Shown here piece by piece: positions 46,738 to 57,823 of a stretch of DNA of 64,000 nucleotides. A model generated the notes under the pieces. It saw only the letters and a list, made by a program, of their open reading frames with translations, was not told the DNA's origin and searched no databases. Source of the DNA: Maricaulis sp034659015 (GTDB lineage: Bacteria; Pseudomonadota; Alphaproteobacteria; Caulobacterales; Maricaulaceae); NCBI GenBank assembly GCA_034659015.1, contig JAYEGL010000016.1, positions 62,001 through 126,000 of the forward strand, written 5' to 3'. How positions within the stretch are numbered: position 1 is the stretch's first letter; every line of letters begins with the position of its first letter. Both the position numbers and the translations under genes were made by a program.

Positions 46738-47948
46738 GCGGGCCGCGGCGCATCTCCGTGCTCGGCGCAACCGGCTCGGTCGGGCTGGCGACACTGGACC
46801 TCGTCGCGCGGGCCGAGCCGGGCACCTATGAGGTTGTCGCCCTGACGGCGCGCAGCAATGCCGACGAACTGGCAGCCCAGGCCATCCGGCACCGGGCGGC
46901 GCATGTCGCCATTGCCGATCCGGAGGCGGCACCGGCGCTGCGGCGGGCGCTGGCGGGCCATCCCGGCATCACGGTCGGCGTGGGCGAGGATGCGGTCTGC
47001 GAGGCGGCGGCCATGCCGGCCGACTGGATCATGGCGGCGATCGTCGGGGCTGCGGGCCTGCGGCCGACGCTGGAAGCGGTGCGCCAGGGCACGGCCCTGG
47101 CCTTTGCCAACAAGGAATGCCTGGTCTGTGCCGGCCCGCTGTTCATGCAGGAGGCCGCGCGCTGCGGCGCCACGCTGCTGCCGGTGGACAGCGAGCACAA
47201 TGCCGTCTTCCAGGTGTTCGACAGCGCGCAACGCGACACGATCCGCGCCATCACGCTGACCGCCTCGGGCGGTCCTTTCCGGACCTGGCCGCTGGCGCGC
47301 ATGCGGATGGCGGCGCGGGCCGATGCCCTGGCGCATCCGACCTGGGAGATGGGCGCCAAGATCACCATCGACAGTGCGTCCATGATGAACAAGGGGCTGG
47401 AGATCATCGAGGCCTGCTGGCTGTTCGACCTGCCGCCGGAACGGGTGGAAGTGGTGGTGCATCCCCAGTCCATCGTGCACGGCCTGGTGGAATATGCCGA
47501 TGGCAGTCTGCTCGCCCAGCTCGGCTCGCCGGACATGCGCACGCCGATCGCCAGCGCGCTGGCCTGGCCGGAACGCATGTCCGCGCCGGTGGAGCGCCTG
47601 CGCCTGGCCGAGATCGCACGGCTGGACTTCGAGCCTCCGGACACCGAGCGCTTCCCGGCGATCCGCCTGGCCCGCGAGGCGATCCGGGCGGGCGGCATCG
47701 CCCCGGCCGTGCTGAATGCGGCGAACGAGGTGGCCGTGGAGGCCTTTCTGGACGGCCGCATCGGTTTTCTTGACATCGCCGCCAGTGTTGAAGAGGTTCT
47801 GGCGCTCGGTCAGGGGGACGAAGCCATGCCCCGGTCGCTGTCGGATTTCGAGGATGTCTTCGCCATAGATCGGCGTGCCCGCGAACTGGCACGCGACTTG
47901 ATTGCCGGTTGGACGGCACGGACACAATCACGGAACACGATGTCATGA
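46734..47948 (+). CDS. dxr: 1-deoxy-D-xylulose-5-phosphate reductoisomerase
   Basis: Dxr is the committed enzyme of the non-mevalonate isoprenoid pathway, supplying precursors to UppS. It has 404 residues. The NADPH motif LGATGSVG is at the N-terminus, and metal and substrate motifs PVDSEHNAVFQ and HPQSIVHGLVEY follow. The stop overlaps the rseP start (ATGA). Longer upstream frames are shadow of cdsA. Confidence 0.97.
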   Translation: MSGPRRISVLGATGSVGLATLDLVARAEPGTYEVVALTARSNADELAAQAIRHRAAHVAIADPEAAPALRRALAGHPGITVGVGEDAVCEAAAMPADWIMAAIVGAAGLRPTLEAVRQGTALAFANKECLVCAGPLFMQEAARCGATLLPVDSEHNAVFQVFDSAQRDTIRAITLTASGGPFRTWPLARMRMAARADALAHPTWEMGAKITIDSASMMNKGLEIIEACWLFDLPPERVEVVVHPQSIVHGLVEYADGSLLAQLGSPDMRTPIASALAWPERMSAPVERLRLAEIARLDFEPPDTERFPAIRLAREAIRAGGIAPAVLNAANEVAVEAFLDGRIGFLDIAASVEEVLALGQGDEAMPRSLSDFEDVFAIDRRARELARDLIAGWTARTQSRNTMS

Positions 47949-49123
47949 GCCTGATCGGCACCGGCTTTCTTACAATCTTCTCCTTCGTCTTCCTGATCTC
48001 GATCGTCGTCGTGATCCACGAGCTCGGCCACTACTGGGCCGGCCGGCTGTGCGGCGTGCATGCGGAAGCCTTCTCGATGGGCTTCGGTCCGACCATCGCG
48101 TCCTGGCGCGACAAGCGCGGCACGGTATGGCGCATCGCGGCCCTCCCGCTGGGCGGCTATGTGAAATTCCTCGGCGATGCCGGCGCGGCCAGCGAGCCCG
48201 ACGCCGACAAGCTCGCCGAGATCCGCAGGCGCATGGGGCCGGACGCGGACAAGTGCTATCATTTCAAGCCGATCTGGCAGCGCGCCTTCGTTACGGCAGC
48301 GGGGCCGATCGCCAACTTCATCCTGGCCATCTTCATCTTTGCGGCCCTGGCCATGGCGCTGGGCGGCCAGCCCTATCAGCCGCCGGTCGTGGGCACGGTG
48401 GCCGAGGGCAGTGCCGCGGCCGAGGCCGGTTTCCGGGAAGGCGACCGGATCGTGGCCATCAATGGCAGCGAGATCGACCGTTTCCAGGACATCGTCACCG
48501 AAGTGGTCTGGCGTCCGGGCGAGGAACTGCGTTTCGACGTGCAGCGCGACGGCGAGACGCTGGTGATCCGCGCCGCACCGCGTCCGACCGTGGTCGAGGA
48601 TCAGTTCGGGGGTGAGCGGACGCTTGGCCGGATCGGTCTGGGCTCGGTCACGACACCGCCGCTGCGCGACAGCTATAACCCGGTCAGTGCCCTCGGCCAC
48701 GGTGTCGACCGGACCTGGACGGCGGTCTCCATGACGGGCCGCTATGTCATCCGCGTGGTGACCGGGCGGGTTTCACCGGAATTGCTCAATGGCCCGGTGG
48801 GAATCGCGACCGCGGCGGGCCAGACGGCGGTGTCCAGTGTCGAGGCGGGCGGCAATGCCGGGGAGAGTACTTTTCTCCTCCTGGTCAACCTCGTACACCT
48901 CGCGGGCTTCCTCTCGGTGGGACTGGGTTTGGTGAATCTTCTACCGATCCCAATCCTCGACGGCGGCCATCTGGTGTATTACGCCTATGAAGCGGTTGCC
49001 CGGCGTCCGCTGAGCATGAAAGCGCAAGCCATCGGATTCCGGGTGGGACTTGCACTTGTGCTCGGTATGATGCTTGTAGCGACCTGGAATGACTTGAATT
49101 ACCTGCTCGGGCAGATTTTCTGA
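47945..49123 (+). CDS. rseP: Site-2 zinc metalloprotease RseP
   Basis: RseP cuts membrane-bound anti-sigma factors and leftover signal peptides within the membrane. It has 392 residues and four helices. HELGH at residues 25-29 is the zinc site, a PDZ domain follows near residues 140-220, and NLLPIPILDGGH gives the third ligand. Only one PDZ domain is clear, against two in E. coli RseP. It is 26 bp upstream of bamA. Confidence 0.95.
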   Translation: MSLIGTGFLTIFSFVFLISIVVVIHELGHYWAGRLCGVHAEAFSMGFGPTIASWRDKRGTVWRIAALPLGGYVKFLGDAGAASEPDADKLAEIRRRMGPDADKCYHFKPIWQRAFVTAAGPIANFILAIFIFAALAMALGGQPYQPPVVGTVAEGSAAAEAGFREGDRIVAINGSEIDRFQDIVTEVVWRPGEELRFDVQRDGETLVIRAAPRPTVVEDQFGGERTLGRIGLGSVTTPPLRDSYNPVSALGHGVDRTWTAVSMTGRYVIRVVTGRVSPELLNGPVGIATAAGQTAVSSVEAGGNAGESTFLLLVNLVHLAGFLSVGLGLVNLLPIPILDGGHLVYYAYEAVARRPLSMKAQAIGFRVGLALVLGMMLVATWNDLNYLLGQIF

Positions 49124-49149
49124 CCGGGCCCAGCAAGCGGCGATCTTCC

Positions 49150-51540
49150 ATGGCAAGTGTTCTGCGTGTGCTCTTCGCAGCCCTATTGACTGTGTGTCTG
49201 CCGGCCCTGGCGCCGGCCCAGCAATCCGGTGTGGAAGACGCTCCGCAGGTGGGTCTGCAAACCGAGGAGGCCGAGGCCCAGCCGGTTATCCGGCAGATCC
49301 TGGTCGAGGGCAATCAGCGCGTCGAGGCCGATACGGTCCTGTCCTACCTGCTGATCCAGCCGGGTCAGACCTTCGACACCCGCCTGGTCAACCTGTCCAT
49401 CCAGACCCTGTTCGCGACCGGCCTGTTCTCCGACGTGCAGATCGAGGACCGCGGCGAGCTGGTCGTCGTGCGCGTGCAGGAAAACCCGATCATCAACCGG
49501 GTGATCCTGGAAGGAAACAGCGCGATCGACGACGACAAGATCACCGACGAGATCGAGGCCCAGCCGCGTGCGATCTTCACGCGCGCCCGTGTGCAGTCGG
49601 ACGTGCAGCGCATCATCGAGGTCTATCGCCGGTCCGGCCGGTTCGCCGCTTCGGTGACGCCGCAAATCGTCGAACAGGCGCAGAACCGCGTCGACCTGAT
49701 CTTCGAGATTTCCGAGGGCCCGGTGACCGGCGTGCGCCGTATCAACTTCATCGGCAATGACAGCTATTCCGACCGCCGTCTGCGCCGCGAGATGGTGACG
49801 CGGGAATCGCGCTGGTGGCGCTTTTTCTCCTCGAACGACAATTACGATCCGGACCGGCTGGAATACGACCAGGAATTGCTGCGTCAGTTCTACATGAACC
49901 AGGGCTACGCCAATTTCCGCGTCCTCTCCGCCGTGGCCGAACTGACGCCGGATCAGGAAAGCTTCTACATCACCATCACGGTGGACGAGGGCGAGGTCTT
50001 CAATTTCGGCGAGGTCACGGTGTCCACCGAGATCGAGGACCTCAACGAGGAATTCCTTGCGGCAACGCTGCCGATCAATGAGGGTGATCTCTTCCGCGGC
50101 GAACTGATCGAGGACGGGATCGACCAGCTGACCTTCGCAGCGGGCGCGGCCGGCTATGCCTTCGTCAATATCAGCCCGCGCACGACGCGCAATCGCGATG
50201 ACCGCACCGTCGATATCGAATTCGTCATCGACGAGGGGCCGCGCGTCTATATCGAGCGCATCGATATCGCCGGCAATACGCGGACGCTGGACCGGGTTAT
50301 CCGCCGCGAACTCGACATCGTCGAGGGCGATGCCTTCAACCAGGTGCTGATCGACCGCTCGCGCAACAATGTGCGCCGATTGGGCTTCTTCGAGGAAGTC
50401 GAGGTCAACGAGACACCGGGCTCCGCGCCCGACCGGGCCCGTGTTCACGTCAACGTGACCGAACAGCCGACGGGCGAGCTGGCCTTCGGCGCCGGTTTCT
50501 CCTCGACCGACGCCTTCCTGGTCGACCTGTCGATTTCGGAACGCAATCTGCGCGGCCGCGGGCAATTCCTGCGCTTCCGGATCTCCGCCAGCTCGAACCG
50601 GGAATCGATCGATATCCGCTTCACCGAGCCGCGTTTCCTCGACCGCAACCTGGCGGCCGGTTTCGACCTGTTCCGGGTAAACTCGGACTTCCTGTCCGAG
50701 GCCTCCTTCCAGACCGAATCCACCGGCGCCAGTATCCGCCTGGGCTTCCCGGTCACGGCCTCCACCAATCTCCAGCTCGGCTACACGCTGCGTACCGACA
50801 ATGTGCTGGTCTATTCCTCGGCGTCGCAGGCGCTGCTGAACCAGGCCGGCCAGCGCACGACGTCGGTGCTGACCTATACGCTCAACTGGTCGCGTCTGAA
50901 CGATCCGATCGAGCCGAGCCGCGGCTACCGGCTGCAGCTGTCGCAAGGGTTTGCCGGTGTGGGCGGCGATGTCCGCTACGTCCGGTCCGAAGTCGAGGGT
51001 GCTATCTATCGGCCCGTCTTGCCCGGGATTTTCGACAATAACGTCGTCGCGAGTTTCTCGATGAATGGCGGTTTTGTCATGCCCTGGGGCGGTGATACGG
51101 TCCGTATTAACGACCGCTTCTTCAAGGGCGGCAATTCGTTCCGCGGTTTCGAGGTTGCGGGTATCGGCCCGCGCATCGTCAGCCGGGACGATGAAACGGG
51201 CGAGTTGATCCGGGGCGATGCCCTGGGTGGCCGCCTGTATGCAATCGGGGCGTTCGAGGTGTCCTTCCCGACCGGATTGCCGGAGCAATACGGTGTGCGA
51301 GCCAGTGTCTTCACCGAGTTCGGCACACTGGGGCTTCTCGATTCGGTCGACCAGATCGAGGAAGGCGGCGCTGGAACTGCGTTCACGATCGACGATATGG
51401 CCCTTCGGGCCTCGGCGGGCGTGAGCATTTTCTGGGATTCACCTTTCGGACCGGTGCGGTTCGACTTTGCCGAGGCCTTCATCAAGGAGGACTACGACAG
51501 GGCCGAATTCTTCCGGTTCAGCACGAGAACAGGGTTCTAA
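49150..51540 (+). CDS. bamA: Outer-membrane protein assembly factor BamA
   Basis: BamA inserts beta-barrel proteins into the outer membrane. It has 796 residues with a signal peptide ending near APAQ. Five POTRA repeats occupy about residues 40-440 and the 16-strand barrel the rest. It ends with an aromatic residue (TRTGF), the usual barrel signal. The RFRFD-type loop motif (VRFDFA) is near the C-terminus. skp follows 4 bp later. Confidence 0.97.
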   Translation: MASVLRVLFAALLTVCLPALAPAQQSGVEDAPQVGLQTEEAEAQPVIRQILVEGNQRVEADTVLSYLLIQPGQTFDTRLVNLSIQTLFATGLFSDVQIEDRGELVVVRVQENPIINRVILEGNSAIDDDKITDEIEAQPRAIFTRARVQSDVQRIIEVYRRSGRFAASVTPQIVEQAQNRVDLIFEISEGPVTGVRRINFIGNDSYSDRRLRREMVTRESRWWRFFSSNDNYDPDRLEYDQELLRQFYMNQGYANFRVLSAVAELTPDQESFYITITVDEGEVFNFGEVTVSTEIEDLNEEFLAATLPINEGDLFRGELIEDGIDQLTFAAGAAGYAFVNISPRTTRNRDDRTVDIEFVIDEGPRVYIERIDIAGNTRTLDRVIRRELDIVEGDAFNQVLIDRSRNNVRRLGFFEEVEVNETPGSAPDRARVHVNVTEQPTGELAFGAGFSSTDAFLVDLSISERNLRGRGQFLRFRISASSNRESIDIRFTEPRFLDRNLAAGFDLFRVNSDFLSEASFQTESTGASIRLGFPVTASTNLQLGYTLRTDNVLVYSSASQALLNQAGQRTTSVLTYTLNWSRLNDPIEPSRGYRLQLSQGFAGVGGDVRYVRSEVEGAIYRPVLPGIFDNNVVASFSMNGGFVMPWGGDTVRINDRFFKGGNSFRGFEVAGIGPRIVSRDDETGELIRGDALGGRLYAIGAFEVSFPTGLPEQYGVRASVFTEFGTLGLLDSVDQIEEGGAGTAFTIDDMALRASAGVSIFWDSPFGPVRFDFAEAFIKEDYDRAEFFRFSTRTGF

Positions 51541-51544
51541 AGTT

Positions 51545-52144
51545 ATGAAATTTCTCAAGACACTTCTCCTCCTTCCGGTCTTGTTCGCCGGTCTGGCGGC
51601 GCCGAGCCTGGCCCAGCAGCCGACGATTGCGGTGATGAATGAAGAGCGCGTCCTGCGCGAAAGCTCGGCCGGTCAGCACATCCAGTCGCGCATGCAGGAA
51701 ATCGCCCAGGAGATCGATGCGGAGCTGACCGCGATGGGTCAGCCCATCCAGCAGGAAACCGAACGCCTGAACGCGGAGACGGCCTCGATGACGCCGCAAG
51801 CCGTGCAGCAGCGTCCGGACCTGATGCAGCGTATCGAAGCGCTCAACCAGCAGGCTCAGCAGTTCGAGCTGGCCCGCCGCGCCCGTCAGCAGGAAATCGT
51901 GCAGACCGAGCGTCAGGCCATGCGTCCGATCTATGATGCGCTCGGCCCGATCCTGGAAGCCGTCGTCGAGGAACGCGGCATCGACATCCTGATCGATCGC
52001 GCCAACCTGGTGTTCGCGTCGCCGGACTTCGATATCTCCCAGGAGGTCATCAACCGCCTGAACCAGCAGGTTCCGACCGTGACCGTCACGCGCGTGCGCG
52101 TGTCCCAGGAAGCGGCCGCTGCCGCTGCCCAGCAACAGCAGTAG
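51545..52144 (+). CDS. skp: Periplasmic chaperone Skp (OmpH family)
   Basis: Skp holds unfolded outer-membrane proteins on the way to BamA. It has 199 residues. A signal peptide (MKFLKTLLLLP...SLAQ) is followed by a beta core motif IAVMNEERVLRESSAG, a long coiled-coil rich in Gln, Glu and Ala (about residues 50-140), and a return strand. The tail is Ala/Gln-rich (AAAAAQQQQ). The start at 51545 is set by the signal peptide; the longer frame is bamA shadow. Confidence 0.93.
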   Translation: MKFLKTLLLLPVLFAGLAAPSLAQQPTIAVMNEERVLRESSAGQHIQSRMQEIAQEIDAELTAMGQPIQQETERLNAETASMTPQAVQQRPDLMQRIEALNQQAQQFELARRARQQEIVQTERQAMRPIYDALGPILEAVVEERGIDILIDRANLVFASPDFDISQEVINRLNQQVPTVTVTRVRVSQEAAAAAAQQQQ

Positions 52145-52155
52145 CGCGTGGCGCC

Positions 52156-53193
52156 ATGGCCGATCCGCGCTTCTTCGACCGGCTTGGCCCCCTGACACTG
52201 AACGAGATCGCCGCACTTTCGGGTGCGGCGATTTCCGATTCAGCGTCCGGGAGCGATCGCGTCGACACCGTCGCTCCGATCAGCGAAGCGCACGCCGGTG
52301 CGCTCTGCTATCTGGAAAACGCCAAATTGCTGAGGGCGCATCCCGATGTGCGGCTCGACGGCGTCAGCCTGTTCGCACCGCCCGCCCTGGCGGAGGAGCT
52401 GGCCGGGCGAGGCGCGAAAGTCCTCACCCACGATCATCCCAGGGCGGCCTTTGGCCGTGCCGCGGCGGCGCTCTATCGCCTCAAGCCTTTCCCCGTGGAC
52501 AGTGCGACCGCGCCCGACGCCCGGATCGCAGACAGCGCCGACATCGGGCAGGGTGTGGTGATCGGGGCCGGTGCGCAGATCGGCGAAGACGTGGTGATCG
52601 GCCCGGGTAGTTCGATCGGTCCGGGCTGCCATGTCGGCGCCGGCACCTATCTGGGTCCGCGGGTCGTCGTCCTGTGCGCGGATATCGGCGAGAACTGCAA
52701 CATTCTTTCGGGAGCCGTGATTGGCGAGACCGGTTTCGGTGCCGCAATATCCGGCGACGGTCTCGTCGACATGCCGCATCTCGGTGTCGTGGAGATCGCA
52801 TCGTCCGTGACGATCGGCGCCAATAGCTGCGTCGATCGCGGACAGTTCGGGGCGACCACGATCGGCGAGGGGACCAAGATCGATAATCTCTGCCATATCG
52901 GTCACAATTGCCGCGTCGGGCGCAATGTCGCGATGGCCGCTTTCGCCGGCGTTTCGGGCAGTTGCGTGATCGAGGACGATGTGATGTTCGGCGGCCGTGT
53001 CGGCTTGCAGGACCATATCACCATCGGCAAGGGCGCCCGGATCGGGGGCAATTCGGCGCTCGCCGAAAGCGTACCCGCCGGCGAGACCTGGATGGGCGAT
53101 CCCGCCCAGCCCCTGCGCCAGTATCTGCGCCAGGTTTCCGAGGTGCGGCGTCTGGGGCGCCGCGGCGAGCGAAAGACGAAAAAGAAGGACTGA
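52156..53193 (+). CDS. lpxD: UDP-3-O-acylglucosamine N-acyltransferase
   Basis: LpxD adds the N-linked hydroxyacyl chain in lipid A synthesis. It has 345 residues: an N-terminal uridine-binding domain, then a left-handed beta-helix of hexapeptide repeats (about residues 110-300), with the catalytic histidine region CHIGHNCRVG. The ATG at 52156 is 11 bp after skp. Confidence 0.97.
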   Translation: MADPRFFDRLGPLTLNEIAALSGAAISDSASGSDRVDTVAPISEAHAGALCYLENAKLLRAHPDVRLDGVSLFAPPALAEELAGRGAKVLTHDHPRAAFGRAAAALYRLKPFPVDSATAPDARIADSADIGQGVVIGAGAQIGEDVVIGPGSSIGPGCHVGAGTYLGPRVVVLCADIGENCNILSGAVIGETGFGAAISGDGLVDMPHLGVVEIASSVTIGANSCVDRGQFGATTIGEGTKIDNLCHIGHNCRVGRNVAMAAFAGVSGSCVIEDDVMFGGRVGLQDHITIGKGARIGGNSALAESVPAGETWMGDPAQPLRQYLRQVSEVRRLGRRGERKTKKKD

Positions 53194-53198
53194 CCGGC

Positions 53199-53645
53199 GT
53201 GCCCGACCGGATAGAACACAACGAAATCCTGCAGCTCCTGCCGCACCGCTATCCCTTTCTCCTGATCGATGCGGCCGAGGACTATGTCGCCGGCAAGTCG
53301 ATCGTCGGGCTGAAGGGTGTGACGGCGAACGAGCCCTTCTTCCCGGGACATTTCCCGGGCAATCCGGTGATGCCGGGCGTGCTGATGATCGAGGCGATGG
53401 CCCAGGCCGGAGCCGTGCTCATGTACAAGACGCTCGAGGCGGCGCCGGATTCCGCGACGGTCTATTTCATGGGCGCCGACAAGGTGCGTTTCCGCTCGCC
53501 GGTGCGTCCCGGCATGATGCTGCGCATGCCCGTCCAGGTGACGGCGGCGCGCCATGGCGTGTTCAAGTTCAGCGGCGAGGTCTTTGCCGACGGCGTGCGC
53601 GCCGTGCAGGCCGATTTCTCCGCCAAGGCGGTGGATCACCGATGA
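53199..53645 (+). CDS. fabZ: 3-hydroxyacyl-ACP dehydratase FabZ
   Basis: FabZ dehydrates beta-hydroxyacyl-ACP in fatty acid elongation and competes with LpxA and LpxD for the same substrate pool. It has 148 residues from a GTG at 53199, behind GAAGGA. The active-site pair is H51 (FFPGHFPG) and E65 (MIEAMAQAG). It overlaps lpxA by 4 bp. Confidence 0.97.
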   Translation: MPDRIEHNEILQLLPHRYPFLLIDAAEDYVAGKSIVGLKGVTANEPFFPGHFPGNPVMPGVLMIEAMAQAGAVLMYKTLEAAPDSATVYFMGADKVRFRSPVRPGMMLRMPVQVTAARHGVFKFSGEVFADGVRAVQADFSAKAVDHR

Positions 53646-54433
53646 GTGCCCAGATCCATCCCAGCGCCATCGTCGATTCCGCGGCCGAACTGGGCGAGGG
53701 GGTCGAGATCGGACCCTTCTGCATCGTCGGGCCGAAGGCGAAGCTGGCCGACCGCGTGCGGCTGATGTCCCATGTCACCGTAGCGGGCAATACCCGGGTG
53801 GGCGAGGATTGCGTCCTCTATCCGGGCGTCCATATCGGTCATCCGCCCCAGGACTTCAAATACCAGGGTGAGGATACGCGGCTGATCATCGGTCAGCGCA
53901 ACATCCTGCGCGAGAACGTTACCATGCATCCGGGCACCACATTCGCCCGGGCCCAGACCGTGATCGGCGATGACGGGTATTTCATGGTCGGTGCCCATGT
54001 GGCGCACGACTGCATCGTCGGCGACCGGGTCGTGTTCGCCAATGGCGCAGCCATCGGCGGCGAGACCACGGTGGACGATCACGTCATCCTGGGCGGGTAT
54101 GCGGGCATTCACCAGAAGAGCCGGATCGGCCGGCATGCCTTTGTCGGGGCCATGGCGATGGTGACGGCGGACGTCATTCCCTACGGCTCGGTGATCGGCA
54201 ATCACGCCCATCTGGCCGGGCTGAACGTGGTCGGGCTGAAGCGCCGCGGCATGCCCCGCGAGACGCTGCGCGATCTGCGCGCCGCCTATCGCCTCCTGTT
54301 CGCCCAGGAAGGCACGTTCGAGGAACGGGTCGACGATGTCGCGCATCTCTATCGCGAGAATGCGCCGGTGATGGAAATCATCGGCTTTATCCGCGAGGAC
54401 GCGAAACGCCCCGTCTGCATGCCCCATGACTGA
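53642..54433 (+). CDS. lpxA: UDP-N-acetylglucosamine acyltransferase
   Basis: LpxA is the first enzyme of lipid A synthesis. It has 263 residues. Hexapeptide repeats start at residue 6 and the catalytic histidine is H122 in VGAHVAHDC. The C-terminal helical domain begins near residue 195. Start overlaps fabZ (ATGA); the stop overlaps lpxI by 8 bp. Confidence 0.97.
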   Translation: MSAQIHPSAIVDSAAELGEGVEIGPFCIVGPKAKLADRVRLMSHVTVAGNTRVGEDCVLYPGVHIGHPPQDFKYQGEDTRLIIGQRNILRENVTMHPGTTFARAQTVIGDDGYFMVGAHVAHDCIVGDRVVFANGAAIGGETTVDDHVILGGYAGIHQKSRIGRHAFVGAMAMVTADVIPYGSVIGNHAHLAGLNVVGLKRRGMPRETLRDLRAAYRLLFAQEGTFEERVDDVAHLYRENAPVMEIIGFIREDAKRPVCMPHD

Positions 54434-55283
54434 CACGCCCGAGGCGGCTGACTGGAGGACGCTGGGTCTGATCGCCGGCGGCGGCGCGCTGCCGCGCGAG
54501 ATCCTGCGAGCGCTGGACGGACGGGATGTACGGGTGGTCCGGCTCAAGGGATTTGCCGACGACGCCTTCGACGATGCGGACATGGTCGAGCATTCGGTCG
54601 GCGAGATCGGCGCCATCGTGAAATCCCTCAAGCAGGCCGGCTGCGACGCGGTGTGCTTTGCCGGTTATGTCACCCGTCCGGATTTCAAGACGCTGCGCCT
54701 GGACGCGGGCGGGCTGAAGCTTCTGCCGCGTGTTCTGGCGGCCGGCCGCAAGGGCGATGACGCCACCCTGCGCGTGATCGTGGACGCTTTCGAGCGTGCG
54801 GGGTTTGCCGTCGTCGGGGCCGACGCACTGCTCGCGCAAAGCCCGCTTCGGGCCGGCTGCCTGGGGCACGCCCGGCCGGGCGAGATGGCGCTTGCCGATG
54901 CGGACAAGGCGATGCATGTCGCCGCCGAGATCGGACGGCTCGATATCGGCCAGGGCGCTGTCGTTGCCGACGGGCTGATCCTGGCGGTCGAGGCCCAGGA
55001 AGGTACCAATGCGATGCTCGAGCGTGTGGCGGGGCTGCCCGAAGCGTTGCGCGGTACGCCGGCGGCGCGGCGCGGTGTGCTGGCCAAGCGACCCAAGCCG
55101 ATCCAGGAACGGCGCATCGACATGCCGACCATCGGGGTGGACACGGTGCGCCTGTGCGACGCGGCCGGGCTTGCGGGGATCGTCCTGGAAGCCGGCGGGG
55201 CCCTCGTGGTCGATCGCGAGGGCGTCGTCGAAGCACTGGACAGGAGCGGCCTCTTCCTGCTGGTGAAGGAGGCGGAGGCATGA
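54426..55283 (+). CDS. lpxI: UDP-2,3-diacylglucosamine pyrophosphatase LpxI
   Basis: LpxI hydrolyses UDP-2,3-diacylglucosamine to lipid X. It is the alphaproteobacterial replacement for LpxH (DUF1009). It has 285 residues, with the N-terminal motif LGLIAGGGALPREI and the KRPKPIQERRIDMPTIG block of the C-terminal domain. It lies between lpxA and lpxB, as expected. Confidence 0.95.
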   Translation: MTDTPEAADWRTLGLIAGGGALPREILRALDGRDVRVVRLKGFADDAFDDADMVEHSVGEIGAIVKSLKQAGCDAVCFAGYVTRPDFKTLRLDAGGLKLLPRVLAAGRKGDDATLRVIVDAFERAGFAVVGADALLAQSPLRAGCLGHARPGEMALADADKAMHVAAEIGRLDIGQGAVVADGLILAVEAQEGTNAMLERVAGLPEALRGTPAARRGVLAKRPKPIQERRIDMPTIGVDTVRLCDAAGLAGIVLEAGGALVVDREGVVEALDRSGLFLLVKEAEA

Positions 55284-56443
55284 GCCGCACACCGCTGATC
55301 TATGTCGTGGCGGTCGAGCGGTCCGGCGATCATCTCGGAGCGGCCCTCATGCGCGCCCTGCGCGAACAGACCGGCGGGGTCGTACGTTTCGCGGGTATTG
55401 GCGGTACGGCCATGGCGGAGGAGGGGATCGCCTCGGCCATCGACATTTCCGATCTCGCCATTTTCGGCTGGATCGACGGGCTGATGGCCTACAAGCGGGT
55501 CAAGGCGGCCGTGTCGGCCAGCGTTGGCGACATCCTCGCGGTCAAGCCCGACGCTGTCGTCCTGATCGACAGCTGGGGCTATACGCTGCGCGTGGCCCGG
55601 GGCGTGCGGGAGGCCGATCCGTCGATCAAGCTGATCAAATATGTCGGACCGCAGGTGTTCGCGACACGTCCGGGACGCGCGGCCACGCTGGCGGAAACCG
55701 TCGACCGGCTGCTCACCATCCTCAATTTCGATGCGCCGTATTACGAAGCACACGGCCTGCCGGTGACCTTTGTCGGCAATCCGACCCTGGAACGCCTCCA
55801 GCCCGGCGATGGCGCGGCTTTTCGCCAGCGCCATGGCCTCGAAAGCGGGGCCGCCGTCCTCATCGTGCTGTTCGGCAGCCGGCAGTCCGAGGTCCGGCGG
55901 CTCTACGAACCCTTCGCCCGGGCTGTCGAAAGGCTGAGACGGCGCGATCCCGGCCTCGCCGTGGTCGTGCCCGCGGCCGATCCGGTCATGGATGAGCTGC
56001 ACGGCCGGATGCAGGCCGACGAACGCATGGCCGGTGTCGTCCTGGTCGAGGAAAGCGAGAAGGCGGATGCCTTCGCCGCGGCCGATGCGGCGCTGGCCTG
56101 TTCGGGCACCGTGGTCACCGAACTGGCGACGGCGGGCGTGCCGACCGTGACGAGCTACCGGCTTGGCTGGGTCACCTGGGCGACAGCGCGCCTCTTCAAC
56201 CTCATGAAGGCCAAGTATATCAGCCTGGTGAACATCGCGGCCGACGAGGAGCTCGTGCCCGAACTCGTTCAGACCCGCGCCACAGGGGCCAATCTGGCCG
56301 CAGCGGTCCTTGCGCTGCTGGACGATCCGGAACGCCGTGAAATCCTGTCCCGGCGCCTTGTCGAGACCACCGACGAGATGCGCGGCGACGGACGCGCCAG
56401 CGACCGTGCTGCCGAGGCGGTCCTCGACACGCTCGCCGAATGA
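55280..56443 (+). CDS. lpxB: Lipid-A-disaccharide synthase
   Basis: LpxB is a GT-B glycosyltransferase that joins lipid X to UDP-diacylglucosamine. It has 387 residues. The usual AGE-x-SGD N-terminal motif appears as AVERSGDHLGAALM, so the first glutamate is kept. DLAIFGWIDGL, VGPQVFATRPGR and CSGTVVTELA are recognisable. It closes the lpx cluster and is followed by a clear terminator. Confidence 0.95.
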   Translation: MSRTPLIYVVAVERSGDHLGAALMRALREQTGGVVRFAGIGGTAMAEEGIASAIDISDLAIFGWIDGLMAYKRVKAAVSASVGDILAVKPDAVVLIDSWGYTLRVARGVREADPSIKLIKYVGPQVFATRPGRAATLAETVDRLLTILNFDAPYYEAHGLPVTFVGNPTLERLQPGDGAAFRQRHGLESGAAVLIVLFGSRQSEVRRLYEPFARAVERLRRRDPGLAVVVPAADPVMDELHGRMQADERMAGVVLVEESEKADAFAAADAALACSGTVVTELATAGVPTVTSYRLGWVTWATARLFNLMKAKYISLVNIAADEELVPELVQTRATGANLAAAVLALLDDPERREILSRRLVETTDEMRGDGRASDRAAEAVLDTLAE

Positions 56444-56444
56444 A

Positions 56445-56471
56445 AAAGGCCGCCCGGACGGGGCGGCCTTT
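56445..56471. terminator. Bidirectional terminator between lpxB and gltA
   Basis: AAAGGCCGCCC-GGACG-GGGCGGCCTTT is an 11-bp perfect stem with A and T flanks, between convergent genes. Confidence 0.85.
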
Positions 56472-56491
56472 CGCTTGGCTTTCGGGGTCGA

Positions 56492-57796
<1,305 letters not shown>

Positions 57797-57823
57797 CACG
57801 TCATCCCCTAGGTTCGCGGCCGC